This document shows positions 36,973 through 45,545 of a DNA stretch of 64,000 nucleotides, piece by piece (the stretch's first letter is position 1; the number at the start of each line of letters is the position of its first letter). The notes beneath the pieces are model-generated. The model did not search any database, was not told the origin of the DNA, and was given only the letters and a program-made list of their open reading frames with translations. This DNA is from an uncultured Pelagibacteraceae bacterium (GTDB taxonomy: Bacteria; Pseudomonadota; Alphaproteobacteria; Pelagibacterales; Pelagibacteraceae): NCBI GenBank assembly GCA_902594235.1, contig CACJLJ010000002.1, positions 1-64,000 of the forward strand. Direction: 5' to 3'. The translations under genes were made by a program, and so were the position numbers.

Positions 36973-37232
36973 TGGCTAATGAAGTTAAATATCTAATTTA
37001 TACATTAATTATTTCAATTTTTATGATTATCACAATTAACTATTATTTCTCTGATGAAAATAAAAAAAAATCTTTTAGATCATTAAATAATATTAATGAA
37101 AAAATTAACATATATTCAAAAAAATTACCTATTTTAGAAAATGATACTCAAAATATTATTGAATATGTTCAGCAAGATAATTCAAAAAAAAAGAAATATA
37201 ATTTTTGGAAATTATTAGAAACTAATGAATAA
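36972..37232 (+). CDS. Small single-span membrane protein in the SPOR-gene position
   Basis: An 86-residue protein (from the ATG at 36972; a GTG at 36969 would add one residue) with one N-terminal membrane helix (about 7-27, ending in NYYFSDE), then a charged Lys/Asn-rich helical segment. I recognise no domain. In relatives the gene between argS and nagZ encodes a membrane-anchored SPOR-domain (peptidoglycan-binding) protein; only the anchor-like part is seen here, so this may be a stripped remnant or an unrelated replacement. It overlaps argS by one base and nagZ by eight, which argues that it is translated. Confidence 0.65.
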   Translation: MANEVKYLIYTLIISIFMIITINYYFSDENKKKSFRSLNNINEKINIYSKKLPILENDTQNIIEYVQQDNSKKKKYNFWKLLETNE

Positions 37233-38172
37233 TCGAAGATCATTTATTGTTGGTATAAAGTCAAAAAAACTTAGTAAGAAAGAAAAATTTTTTTTAATAA
37301 AGTATAAACCTTGGGGCGTTATTTTATTTTCAAGAAATATCAAAAATATTAAACAAACTTGTAAATTAACTTATGAAATAAGAAAAATTTTTAAAGATAA
37401 GAAATATCCAATTCTAATCGATCAAGAGGGCGGTCGTGTAAGCAGATTACGAGATATAATTTCTTTTGATAATTTTACTTCAGAATTTTTTGGAAAAAAA
37501 TTTCTTAAGGACAAATATAAATTTAAAATAATCTATAAGTTATTTATTGATAAAACATCTTATTTTTTAAATGAGCTTGGAATTAATATTAATACGGTTC
37601 CTGTTTTAGATCTTAGAGTTAAAGGATCTAATAACGTTATAGGTGATAGGTCTTTCTCAAAAAATCCTAATATAGTCTCAACTATAGGTGATTTTTGTAT
37701 TAAAAATTACCATGATAATTCAATTGGTACTGTGATTAAACATATACCTGGCCATGGATTATCTAAAGTAGATAGTCATAAATTTACACCTGTGATTACT
37801 AAATCTAAGAAATATTTGATAAAAAATGATTTTAAAGCATTTAAAAATAAAAAAGCATTTTTTGCTATGACAGGTCATTTAATTTTTAAAGCATTTGATA
37901 AAAAAAATACGGTTACTCATTCAAAAAAAATGATTGAAGTCATAAGGAAAAAAATTGGATTTAAGAATATCTTAATCTCAGATGATTTATCAATGAAAAG
38001 TCTAAAAAATGATTTAGGGATAAACACAGTTAAGGCTTATAAAGCTGGCTGCAATATTGCATTACATTGTAATGGTAATTTAAAGCAAATGGAGATAGTT
38101 GCTAAAAATTCACCTTTATTAGATAATTTTATAATTAAAAAAACATCACAATTTTACAAAATTTTAGGTTAA
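37225..38172 (+). CDS. nagZ: Beta-N-acetylglucosaminidase NagZ (glycoside hydrolase family 3)
   Basis: NagZ removes N-acetylglucosamine from anhydro-muropeptides in the cytoplasm during cell-wall recycling. The 315-residue protein has the family 3 motifs LIDQEGGRVSRL, KHIPGHGLSKVDSH (substrate-binding Lys-His and the mobile catalytic Asp-His loop) and LISDDLSMKSL with the nucleophile Asp. The length is slightly below the usual 330-340. It is followed 12 bases later by scpA. Murein enzymes at 58784-61671 belong to the same recycling and remodelling theme. Confidence 0.94.
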   Translation: MNNRRSFIVGIKSKKLSKKEKFFLIKYKPWGVILFSRNIKNIKQTCKLTYEIRKIFKDKKYPILIDQEGGRVSRLRDIISFDNFTSEFFGKKFLKDKYKFKIIYKLFIDKTSYFLNELGININTVPVLDLRVKGSNNVIGDRSFSKNPNIVSTIGDFCIKNYHDNSIGTVIKHIPGHGLSKVDSHKFTPVITKSKKYLIKNDFKAFKNKKAFFAMTGHLIFKAFDKKNTVTHSKKMIEVIRKKIGFKNILISDDLSMKSLKNDLGINTVKAYKAGCNIALHCNGNLKQMEIVAKNSPLLDNFIIKKTSQFYKILG

Positions 38173-38184
38173 TATTTATAAATT

Positions 38185-38922
38185 ATGGAAAATGATTCAG
38201 ATTTTTTTAAAGTACAAATAGATAATTACAGTGGATCACTGGATGTTTTATTAGATCTTGCAAAAACACAAAAAGTTGATTTAGAAAAAATATCTATAAC
38301 AAAACTAGTCGATCAATTTAATGACTTTATTAAAAATGAAAAAAATTTAAATCTAGAGATTGCCTCCGAATATCTATTAATGGCAACATGGTTAGCATAC
38401 CTAAAATCTAAGTTATTATTACCGGGCACTCCAGAAGAAGAATTTAAAATTCATGAGGTAGCTGAAAAATTGAAATTACAATTGAAAAAATTAGAATTAA
38501 TAAGATTATTATCTGAGCAAATGCTTAAAAGAAAAAGACTTGGCAAGGAAATAAGGACACGAGGAATGAAATCAGGAATTCGTCCGATTTATAATAGTGA
38601 ATATAAAATTAGTTTATATGATTTGCTTAAAACTTATTCAAATATTTTAATGACGAAAGATTTTCAAAAAATTAATATACCCAGACTTCCAGTTTTTACT
38701 ACTGAAGATGGAATTAAAACGATTAAAGATTTTTTTGGAAAACTTATTAATTGGAAAAAATTGGATGACTTAATACCCAAAAATTTTAAGAATGATAAAA
38801 GATTTAGGAGTACAGGAACTGCAGGTATTTTTGCAGGATCATTAGAGCTTGTTAAGGAAGGAAATTTAGAGATGAAACAAAAAGATTTGTATGAGGATAT
38901 TTATATTAAAGAGATTAAATGA
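38185..38922 (+). CDS. scpA: Segregation and condensation protein A
   Basis: ScpA is the kleisin that bridges SMC dimers in chromosome condensation. The 245-residue protein shows VQIDNYSGSLDVLLDLAKTQKVDLEKI near the N-terminus split as YSGSLDVLLDLAKTQ and KVDLEKISITKLVDQF, then ASEYLLMATWLAYLKSKLLLP, the SMC-head-contacting helices typical of kleisins. The C-terminal winged-helix part is weakly conserved. Stop and next start overlap by four bases, so scpA and scpB are coupled. Confidence 0.93.
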   Translation: MENDSDFFKVQIDNYSGSLDVLLDLAKTQKVDLEKISITKLVDQFNDFIKNEKNLNLEIASEYLLMATWLAYLKSKLLLPGTPEEEFKIHEVAEKLKLQLKKLELIRLLSEQMLKRKRLGKEIRTRGMKSGIRPIYNSEYKISLYDLLKTYSNILMTKDFQKINIPRLPVFTTEDGIKTIKDFFGKLINWKKLDDLIPKNFKNDKRFRSTGTAGIFAGSLELVKEGNLEMKQKDLYEDIYIKEIK

Positions 38923-39608
38923 CTAAAAGTAAAAAAAAAAACAATATAATTAATTTTCCATCGAATTTATCTCAAATTGAAAAAGAAGTAGAGGCAATTA
39001 TTTTTGCTGCCGCGGAGCCTCTCGATATTGAAACCATACAAAGTAAAATTTCAAAAAAAACAGATATTGAAAAAATTTTATTAAAGTTACAAAAAGAATA
39101 CACTGATCGTGGAATAAATTTAGTTTGTATTTCAAAAAAATGGTCGTTTAGAACTTCTCCAAAATTATCTTCATTAATGACGCAAGAAAAAACTGTAGAA
39201 AAAAAATTATCAAGAGCGGCAATCGAAACATTGGCAATTATAGTCTATCATCAACCAGTGACTAGAGCTGAAATAGAAGAAATAAGAGGTGTTGCATTTG
39301 GCACAAATACACTTGATATTTTGATGGAATTAAATTGGGTAAAACCTGGTGGTAGAAAAGATGTTCCAGGAAAACCGATACAATATGTTACAACTGATGA
39401 TTTTTTGAGTCATTTTAATCTACAAAAATTAACAGATTTACCAACAGTAGATGAATTAGGTGCAGCTGGCTTAATTGACAGCTCAAACATAGATAATGCC
39501 ATCTTTGGTACAGGAAAGTTTTATAGAGAAAAACAAGAAGACAAAAAAGAAGACATTTACTCAAATATTGATGAAATGTTAAGTAGCACACTTGATAAGG
39601 AAGAGTAG
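38919..39608 (+). CDS. scpB: Segregation and condensation protein B
   Basis: ScpB forms a dimer that holds ScpA on the SMC complex. The 229-residue protein has two winged-helix domains: the first at about 18-95 (EKEVEAIIFAAAEPLDIETI), the second with AAIETLAIIVYHQPVTRAEIEEIRG split here as LAIIVYHQPVTRAEIEEIRG and the following GRKDVPGKPIQYVTT. A variable acidic tail follows. It overlaps scpA by four bases and precedes the tatABC genes by 49 bases, where only a weak stem (39610-39625) is seen. Confidence 0.94.
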   Translation: MTKSKKKNNIINFPSNLSQIEKEVEAIIFAAAEPLDIETIQSKISKKTDIEKILLKLQKEYTDRGINLVCISKKWSFRTSPKLSSLMTQEKTVEKKLSRAAIETLAIIVYHQPVTRAEIEEIRGVAFGTNTLDILMELNWVKPGGRKDVPGKPIQYVTTDDFLSHFNLQKLTDLPTVDELGAAGLIDSSNIDNAIFGTGKFYREKQEDKKEDIYSNIDEMLSSTLDKEE

Positions 39609-39657
39609 AAGTAAAAAGCTACTTTAATTTTTAAAATAAAAAGGTTATAAATTAAGA

Positions 39658-39867
39658 ATGAGTATAGGAATTTGGCAAATAGCAATTGTAGTAATATTAG
39701 TTGTATTATTATTTGGTAGAGGAAAAATATCAAGTTTAATGGGCGATGTGGCTAAAGGCATAAAAAGTTTCAAAAAAGGTATGGCTTCAGATGTTACAGA
39801 TGACTCAGAACCAAAAAATATATCTGACGATAATCAAGACTCAAATAATTCTAACAAAAAAGAATAA
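39658..39867 (+). CDS. tatA: Sec-independent protein translocase TatA
   Basis: A 69-residue protein with one N-terminal membrane helix (about 5-20), the hinge FGRGKI, an amphipathic helix ([18 protein letters not shown]) and an acidic Asn/Asp-rich tail. TatA oligomers form the pore that carries folded proteins with twin-arginine signals. It is the first of three contiguous tat genes; a probable Tat client, the M48 lipoprotein at 53858-54682, is in the same window. Position 1 (with TatB next) separates it from TatB. Confidence 0.93.
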   Translation: MSIGIWQIAIVVILVVLLFGRGKISSLMGDVAKGIKSFKKGMASDVTDDSEPKNISDDNQDSNNSNKKE

Positions 39868-39872
39868 ACCAA

Positions 39873-40088
39873 ATGCCTACTATTGGTTGGTTTGAAATTT
39901 TAATAGTGGTTGCAATTGCAATTGTGGTTTTAGGTCCTAAAGATTTTCCCATAATGTTAAAAAAAGTTGGATCATGGATTGGGTCTACAAAAAGATATGT
40001 AAATAATTTACAAAATGAAGTTTCTAATATTGATCTTGAAGAAAATGAAATAAAGAAAGAAAAACGAAATAATAAAGATGAACAATAA
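39873..40088 (+). CDS. tatB: Sec-independent protein translocase TatB (short form)
   Basis: A 71-residue protein with the TatB start MPTIGWFEILIVVAIAIVVL, the hinge GPKDFP and an amphipathic helix (MLKKVGSWIGSTKRYVNNL). TatB binds TatC and receives the signal peptide. Most TatB proteins have 100-180 residues; here the C-terminal extension is almost absent, leaving an Asn/Glu/Lys-rich tail. GPKDFP (rather than the FGxGK of TatA) supports TatB. Its end overlaps the tatC start by 11 bases. Confidence 0.9.
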   Translation: MPTIGWFEILIVVAIAIVVLGPKDFPIMLKKVGSWIGSTKRYVNNLQNEVSNIDLEENEIKKEKRNNKDEQ

Positions 40089-40848
40089 TGATAAAGAGGC
40101 TGGTTTTGTAAGTCATTTAGCCGAACTAAGAAAAAGACTAATTAATAGTTTTATATTTCTCATAATTTTTTTTGTTGGTTGTTATTTTTTTGCTGAATAT
40201 ATTTATGGTTTTCTAGTAGAGCCATTTGCAAAAGCTGTTAAGAATGATGGTTCAGATAGAAGATTAATTTTTACTGCTCTTCAAGAAACATTCCTTACTT
40301 ACTTAAAGGTATCTTTTTTTACTGCTTTTTTTGTAACTTGTCCCTTTATACTTATGCAAATATGGAAATTTATTGCACCTGGTTTATACAAGCATGAAAA
40401 AATTGCAATTTTACCTTATCTGATTTTGACTCCAGTTTTATTTTTTCTTGGAGGTACACTAGTTTATTATTTGGTTATGCCATTAGCGATTAAATTTTTT
40501 CTATCATTTGAGAGTACTGGCGTTTTGACAAATTTACCAATTCAATTAGAAGCAAAAGTGAATGAATATCTTTCATTAGTTATGAAACTTATTTTTGCTT
40601 TTGGTATTAGTTTTCAATTACCAGTAGTTTTAAGTTTACTAGCAAGAGTAGGCGTAATTGATTCTGAATTTCTTAAAAAAAGACGAAAATATGTCGTAGT
40701 AATTATTTTTGCAGCAGCAGCTTTATTAACACCACCGGACCCTATAACCCAAATAGGTTTGGCAATACCGTTATTAATTTTATATGAATTATCAATATTT
40801 TCGGTAAAATTTATAGAGAATAAGAATTTAGAAAAATCTGATGCATAA
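40078..40848 (+). CDS. tatC: Sec-independent protein translocase TatC
   Basis: A 256-residue inner-membrane protein with six helices. The conserved N-terminal FVSHLAELRKRLINSF includes the Glu that binds the twin-arginine motif; other family segments are FTALQETFLTYLKVS, YKHEKIAILPYL and the late FAAAALLTPPDPITQIGLAIPL. TatC is the core receptor of the Tat pathway. It overlaps tatB by 11 bases and serS by eight, so all form one transcription unit. Confidence 0.96.
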   Translation: MNNNDKEAGFVSHLAELRKRLINSFIFLIIFFVGCYFFAEYIYGFLVEPFAKAVKNDGSDRRLIFTALQETFLTYLKVSFFTAFFVTCPFILMQIWKFIAPGLYKHEKIAILPYLILTPVLFFLGGTLVYYLVMPLAIKFFLSFESTGVLTNLPIQLEAKVNEYLSLVMKLIFAFGISFQLPVVLSLLARVGVIDSEFLKKRRKYVVVIIFAAAALLTPPDPITQIGLAIPLLILYELSIFSVKFIENKNLEKSDA

Positions 40849-42100
40849 TTTAAAAGTATTAAGAAAAAACTTTGAACATTTTAAAAAATCTATTGAAAAA
40901 AGAACTGTCGATATAAATTTTGATGATTTGTTGAGATTAGACAAAGAAAATAGAGAATTTATACAAAAAAAAGAGTCTTTAGAAAACGAAAAAAAAATTA
41001 TTTCAAAATCGAAAGATAAATCTTTATTTGAAAAATCAAAAAAAATATCTACTGAGATAGAGGAAATAAATATCAAACAAAAAAAAATTAAATCTGAATT
41101 AGATGTAATACTTTCAAATATTCCAAATATACCACATGAAGATGTCCCAAATGGTAAAGATGAAAATGATAATATTGAAGTTTCCAAATCTGGAAACACA
41201 CCAACTTTTGATTTTAAACCTAAATCTCATTATGAGTTGGGTGAAAATCTTGAAATGCTTGATTTTGATCTTGCTACTAAAACTACTGGATCAAGATTTG
41301 TTTTTGTAAAAAATAAACTTGCCTTGTTAGAAAGGGCTTTATCGAATTTTATGCTAGATATCCATACTTTACAAAATGGATATCAAGAAATATCACCGCC
41401 TTTAATGGCTTTAGAAAACACAATGTTTGGCACAGGTCAATTACCAAAATTTGAAAATGACCAATTTGAACTTAAAATTGATAAGGGAAGTGGAAGAAAA
41501 TTTTTAATTCCAACTGCGGAAGTAATCCTTACAAATATGGTTAAAGACAAGATTGTAAATCAAAATGATTTGCCTATGAGATTTGTGGCCTCAACTCCAT
41601 GTTTTAGAAAAGAAGCTGGCAGTTATGGAAAAGATACTAAGGGCATGATTAGACAACATCAATTTTATAAAGTTGAGTTGGTAAGTATTGTTGAACAAGA
41701 TAATTGTTTAGATGAATTAGAGAGAATGACCAATTGTGCTATAAAAATTTTAGATCTTTTAAAGTTACCATATAGAAAGATCATTCTATGTAGTGGTGAT
41801 ATGGGATTTAGTGCTGAAAAAACTTATGATTTAGAAGTTTGGTTACCCTCAGAAAATAGATATAGAGAAATTTCATCATGCTCTTCATGCTCTACATTTC
41901 AAGCTGTAAGAATGAAGGCTAGATATAAGGATCGTAAGAATGATACTTTATATGTTGGTACGTTAAATGGAAGTGGACTTGCTATTGGTCGAACATTGAT
42001 TGCAATATTAGAAAATTATCAACAAAAAGATGGATCTATTATAATTCCAAAAGCGTTGCGACCTTATATGAATGATTTAGAAATAATTTCAACCAAATAA
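40841..42100 (+). CDS. serS: Seryl-tRNA synthetase
   Basis: SerS charges tRNA-Ser (and tRNA-Sec where present). The 419-residue class II enzyme has the N-terminal coiled-coil arm (about 25-105) that holds the long variable arm of tRNA-Ser, then the catalytic domain with FRKEAGSYGKDTKGMIRQHQ (motif 2) and NGSGLAIGRTLIAILENYQ (motif 3). It overlaps tatC by eight bases. A tRNA-Ser(TGA) is encoded at 57745-57834. No anomalies were seen. Confidence 0.97.
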   Translation: MHNLKVLRKNFEHFKKSIEKRTVDINFDDLLRLDKENREFIQKKESLENEKKIISKSKDKSLFEKSKKISTEIEEINIKQKKIKSELDVILSNIPNIPHEDVPNGKDENDNIEVSKSGNTPTFDFKPKSHYELGENLEMLDFDLATKTTGSRFVFVKNKLALLERALSNFMLDIHTLQNGYQEISPPLMALENTMFGTGQLPKFENDQFELKIDKGSGRKFLIPTAEVILTNMVKDKIVNQNDLPMRFVASTPCFRKEAGSYGKDTKGMIRQHQFYKVELVSIVEQDNCLDELERMTNCAIKILDLLKLPYRKIILCSGDMGFSAEKTYDLEVWLPSENRYREISSCSSCSTFQAVRMKARYKDRKNDTLYVGTLNGSGLAIGRTLIAILENYQQKDGSIIIPKALRPYMNDLEIISTK

Positions 42101-42155
42101 AGTTGTTTTAATTCTTTAGATAGTATAAATATTCTCATTAAATTATAGGAGTTTT

Positions 42156-42443
42156 ATGGAAAGTTCGGGAATAGGTCAGTTTATACCGTTGATATTGATA
42201 TTTGTTATTTTTTATTTTTTCTTAATTAGGCCTCAACAGAAAAAAGTAAAAGAACATAAAGCGATGGTTGAGAATTTAAAAAAAGGTGACAAAGTTGTTA
42301 CGTCAGGTGGCATTACCGGAGTAATAACAAGGGTAGTTGATAATGATAAAATTGAAGTAGAAATTGCTGAAAATGTTACTGTAGAAGTTATAAGAGGAAC
42401 AGGTATCCAAAGCTTAATGAATTCTCAAGAAGCAAAGAAATAA
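42156..42443 (+). CDS. yajC: Preprotein translocase accessory subunit YajC
   Basis: A 95-residue protein with one membrane helix (about 8-22: FIPLILIFVIFYFFLIRPQQ contains its core and the family hallmark FLIRPQQKK) and a cytoplasmic domain with MVENLKKGDKVVTSGGITG. YajC associates with SecDF. A clear TAGGAG ribosome-binding site lies six bases before the ATG. It precedes secD by 15 bases, the common yajC-secD-secF order. Confidence 0.96.
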   Translation: MESSGIGQFIPLILIFVIFYFFLIRPQQKKVKEHKAMVENLKKGDKVVTSGGITGVITRVVDNDKIEVEIAENVTVEVIRGTGIQSLMNSQEAKK

Positions 42444-42458
42444 ATTTTATTAAATAAA

Positions 42459-44012
42459 GTGTTATATTTTTCAAAATTTAGAATAATTTTTGTAACATTA
42501 ATATCATTATTTTTCATTTTCATAACTACTTCAAATTTTTTGAAATTAGATAACATTTTTTTTAGTAAAAAAATAAATCTTGGACTTGATCTACAAGGTG
42601 GATCCTATCTATTACTTGAAATAGACAACAATCCTGTTATTGAGCAAAAACTTCAAAATCTAACGTTGACCATTAGAACCTATTTAAAGGAAAAAAATAT
42701 TAGAATTAAAAATATCAAACTTTCTAATCAAACACTTATTTTTTCTGTAGATGACCAATATAAACAAATTATTTTAGATGAATTTAATTCAGAAGAAAGT
42801 AATATAAATCCATATTACCCAAGATTTAAATCACATCAATTAGAAATTAAAGAAAAAGATGAGTTGTTCTTTGTGAATTATTCTAAACAAGGACTTGTTG
42901 ATTTGAAGACATCATCTCAAGATCAAGCTTTAGAAATTGTAAGAAGAAGAATAGATGAAATAGGAACTAATGAACCAAATATTCTTAAAAGAGGGAATGA
43001 TAGGATTTTAGTTGAACTTCCTGGACTGGATGATCCTATGAGAATAAAGTCTTTGCTTGGAAAAACTGCTAATTTGACATTTAGATTTGTTTCAAATTCA
43101 AATAATGAGTCTTTTGGAGTGGAAAGTTTAGATTATGAAGATGGCTCAGATCAAGAAATCGTAAGTAAAAGAATTATTCTTAGTGGAGATAATCTTTTAG
43201 ATGCTCAACCAAGAATGGATAGTGAAACTAATGAAACTGTTGTTACCTTTTCTCTTGATAGAGTAGGTGCAAAAAGATTTGGTAAAGCTACTTCTACCGG
43301 TATTGGAAAACAATTAGCAATCGTTTTAGACGGAAAAATAATAAGTGCACCAGTTATTCGAGATACTATAGCGAGTGGCTCAGGTCAAATTAGTGGAGGT
43401 TTTACTTTTCAATCAGCCACTGATCTTGCATTGTTGTTAAGATCTGGTGCACTTCCAGCTCCATTAAATATAATCGAAGAAAGAACGGTAGGCCCAGATC
43501 TTGGGCAAGATTCTATTAATGCTGGTATCATTGCATTGATAATTGGATTTTTGCTCGTGATATTATTTATCTTTTTTAAATATAAAATCTTTGGATTAAT
43601 TACAAATATAGCTTTGATTATTAATCTATTCCTTTTAGTTGGTATTTTAACTATTTTTGAAGCAACATTAACTTTACCGGGAATTGCTGGGATAATTTTG
43701 ACTGTTGGAATGGCTGTCGATGCCAACGTTTTGATTTTTGAAAGAATTAAAGAAGAACTGAAGGATGAGAAAAATAATTTGATAGCCTTTGACAGTGGAT
43801 ATACCAAATCAAGAACAGCAATTTTAGACGCAAATATAACAACTTTGTTAGCAGCAATAATTTTATTTTTCATGGGATCTGGACCTATAAAGGGTTTTTC
43901 ATTAACCTTGGGAGTTGGAATTTTTACTACTTTATTTTCAGTATATTTTATAGCAAGATTGTTGACTGTTTTTTATGTGTTAAGAAATAAAGATAAAAAG
44001 GGATTAATCTAA
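42459..44012 (+). CDS. secD: Protein translocase subunit SecD
   Basis: SecD with SecF uses the proton gradient to help pull exported proteins into the periplasm. The 517-residue protein has one N-terminal helix, the family motif NLGLDLQGGSYLLLEID, a large periplasmic domain (about 45-345) with ALEIVRRRIDEIGTNEP, and five C-terminal helices including GMAVDANVLIFERIKEEL (proton-path Asp). The start is GTG at 42459; it gives the proper start of the first helix and sits 15 bases from yajC. It abuts secF with no gap. Confidence 0.96.
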   Translation: MLYFSKFRIIFVTLISLFFIFITTSNFLKLDNIFFSKKINLGLDLQGGSYLLLEIDNNPVIEQKLQNLTLTIRTYLKEKNIRIKNIKLSNQTLIFSVDDQYKQIILDEFNSEESNINPYYPRFKSHQLEIKEKDELFFVNYSKQGLVDLKTSSQDQALEIVRRRIDEIGTNEPNILKRGNDRILVELPGLDDPMRIKSLLGKTANLTFRFVSNSNNESFGVESLDYEDGSDQEIVSKRIILSGDNLLDAQPRMDSETNETVVTFSLDRVGAKRFGKATSTGIGKQLAIVLDGKIISAPVIRDTIASGSGQISGGFTFQSATDLALLLRSGALPAPLNIIEERTVGPDLGQDSINAGIIALIIGFLLVILFIFFKYKIFGLITNIALIINLFLLVGILTIFEATLTLPGIAGIILTVGMAVDANVLIFERIKEELKDEKNNLIAFDSGYTKSRTAILDANITTLLAAIILFFMGSGPIKGFSLTLGVGIFTTLFSVYFIARLLTVFYVLRNKDKKGLI

Positions 44013-44900
44013 ATGATAGCATTTAATAAATATTATAACAAATTTAACTTATTATCTATTTCATTAGTTGTAGTTTCATTACTCTTGTTATTTATTAAAG
44101 GTCTAAATTTTGGGATAGACTTTAAGGGTGGAACACTTATTGAATTAAGATCAAATGACTCTAAAATTAATGTTGTATCTTTGAGAGATAACCTAAGTCA
44201 AATGAATCTTGGCGATGTTTCAGTAAAAAAATTTGGTAATGAAACTGATTTTTTGATTAAATTTGAAAACAATGAAGATAAAAAAATAATTGAAAAAATT
44301 AAATTAAATTTAGATAAATCATTTGGTAATAATTTTAATTTCAGGAGAGTTGAAAATGTTGGTCCCAAAGTAAGTGCTGAATTACTTAGATCAGGTATAA
44401 TTGCTATATCTGTAGCTCTATTTTTGATGCTAGTTTATATTTGGATAAGATTTGAATGGCAATTTAGCCTTGGTGCTATACTGGCATTATTTCATGATGT
44501 AATTGTTACACTGGGTTTATTCTCTTTACTTGGACTTGAAATTAATTTATCGATAATAGCAGCTGTTTTAACAATTGTTGGATATTCAATGAATGATACA
44601 GTTGTTATATTTGATCGTATAAGAGAAAATTTAAGAAAATATTCTGATATTAAAATTTTTGAATTAAGCAATATTTCAATCAATGAAACATTATCTAGAA
44701 CTTTAATCACATCAATTACAACTCTATTAGCCCTATTATCAATTTTTTTATTTGGCGGTGAAATTTTAAAAGGTTTTTCTTTAGCAATGATATTTGGAGT
44801 TATTTTTGGTACTTACTCATCTATATATATAGCAAATACAGTTCTGGTTAGGTTAAATGTATCTCAAAAGACAATTATAAAAGATGAGGAAAAAAATTAA
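44013..44900 (+). CDS. secF: Protein translocase subunit SecF
   Basis: A 295-residue partner of SecD with the same fold: helix, GLNFGIDFKGGTLIELR, a small periplasmic domain (about 40-120), then five helices with VGYSMNDTVVIFDRIRENL. It begins right after the secD stop. Its 3' end overlaps the convergent PuuD-like gene by four bases, and I see no terminator between them. Confidence 0.96.
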   Translation: MIAFNKYYNKFNLLSISLVVVSLLLLFIKGLNFGIDFKGGTLIELRSNDSKINVVSLRDNLSQMNLGDVSVKKFGNETDFLIKFENNEDKKIIEKIKLNLDKSFGNNFNFRRVENVGPKVSAELLRSGIIAISVALFLMLVYIWIRFEWQFSLGAILALFHDVIVTLGLFSLLGLEINLSIIAAVLTIVGYSMNDTVVIFDRIRENLRKYSDIKIFELSNISINETLSRTLITSITTLLALLSIFLFGGEILKGFSLAMIFGVIFGTYSSIYIANTVLVRLNVSQKTIIKDEEKN

Positions 44901-45499
44901 TACAAGTTTTGAGCAGCTACCATGGATAATAACATTGGTAACGATAACAACGTATTTGTTCTTGAGAAAAGCATTGCAGTTTTAGCAGACTTTGCTTTAA
45001 TTTCTGGATCAACTTCTACAATACCTAGAGCCCTTTTTTGGTTAGGCCAAATTACAAACCAAACATTAAATGCCATAACTATACCAAGCCACATACCTAT
45101 ACCTATGGCTGTATGTTTTGGAATACCTGAGCCAATACTTAAAGTCATTGCATCATGCAGGTAGCCATTTAATAAAGCTAAAATTAATCCCGACAAAATT
45201 GTAAATGCTGCAGCCCATCTAAAGTAAAATAATGCTGCTGGTGCAATAACTTTTCCAATAGCTGGTTTTTGTTCATCTGGTATTTTTGACATGTTTGGGA
45301 TTTGAACAAAATTAAAATACCATAATAAACCTATCCACATAATGCCAACTACAACGTGAATAAATCTTGTTAGCCAGCTCCAAAAAAGTCTATCGAAACT
45401 AAAACCGTCATTTTGATAAAATAAAGCTAAAAACAATACAACTGCTATTGCCAAAGATGCATGTATTGTTTTTGATAATGATGTTAAGAGGTTGCCCAT
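44897..45499 (-). CDS. PuuD/urate-oxidase-N-like membrane protein
   Basis: A 200-residue protein with about five membrane helices. The segment RFIHVVVGIMWIGLLWYFNF followed by VQIPNM is the signature of the Urate_ox_N (DUF989) membrane family, related to the membrane part of PuuD urate hydroxylase. Here the membrane domain stands alone, without the cytochrome c domain of full PuuD, so urate oxidation is not assured; a role as a membrane redox or accessory protein is possible. Conserved His residues in the helices could bind haem. It lies 46 bases upstream of the uvrA 3' end on the same strand as uvrA. Confidence 0.7.
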   Translation of the reverse strand: MGNLLTSLSKTIHASLAIAVVLFLALFYQNDGFSFDRLFWSWLTRFIHVVVGIMWIGLLWYFNFVQIPNMSKIPDEQKPAIGKVIAPAALFYFRWAAAFTILSGLILALLNGYLHDAMTLSIGSGIPKHTAIGIGMWLGIVMAFNVWFVIWPNQKRALGIVEVDPEIKAKSAKTAMLFSRTNTLLSLPMLLSMVAAQNLY

Positions 45500-45545
45500 A
45501 TCTTTTTTTATATCAGTTTATTCAATAAGTGAAAATATTTTTTAA

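Noticed and set aside
39601-39657. Terminator between scpB and tatA
   Set aside because: Only a five-pair stem followed by a broken T-run; too weak to call.
43409-43873. 154-codon minus-strand frame opposite secD
   Set aside because: It mirrors the conserved secD coding sequence, has no recognisable domain, and AT-rich genes often leave the opposite strand open.
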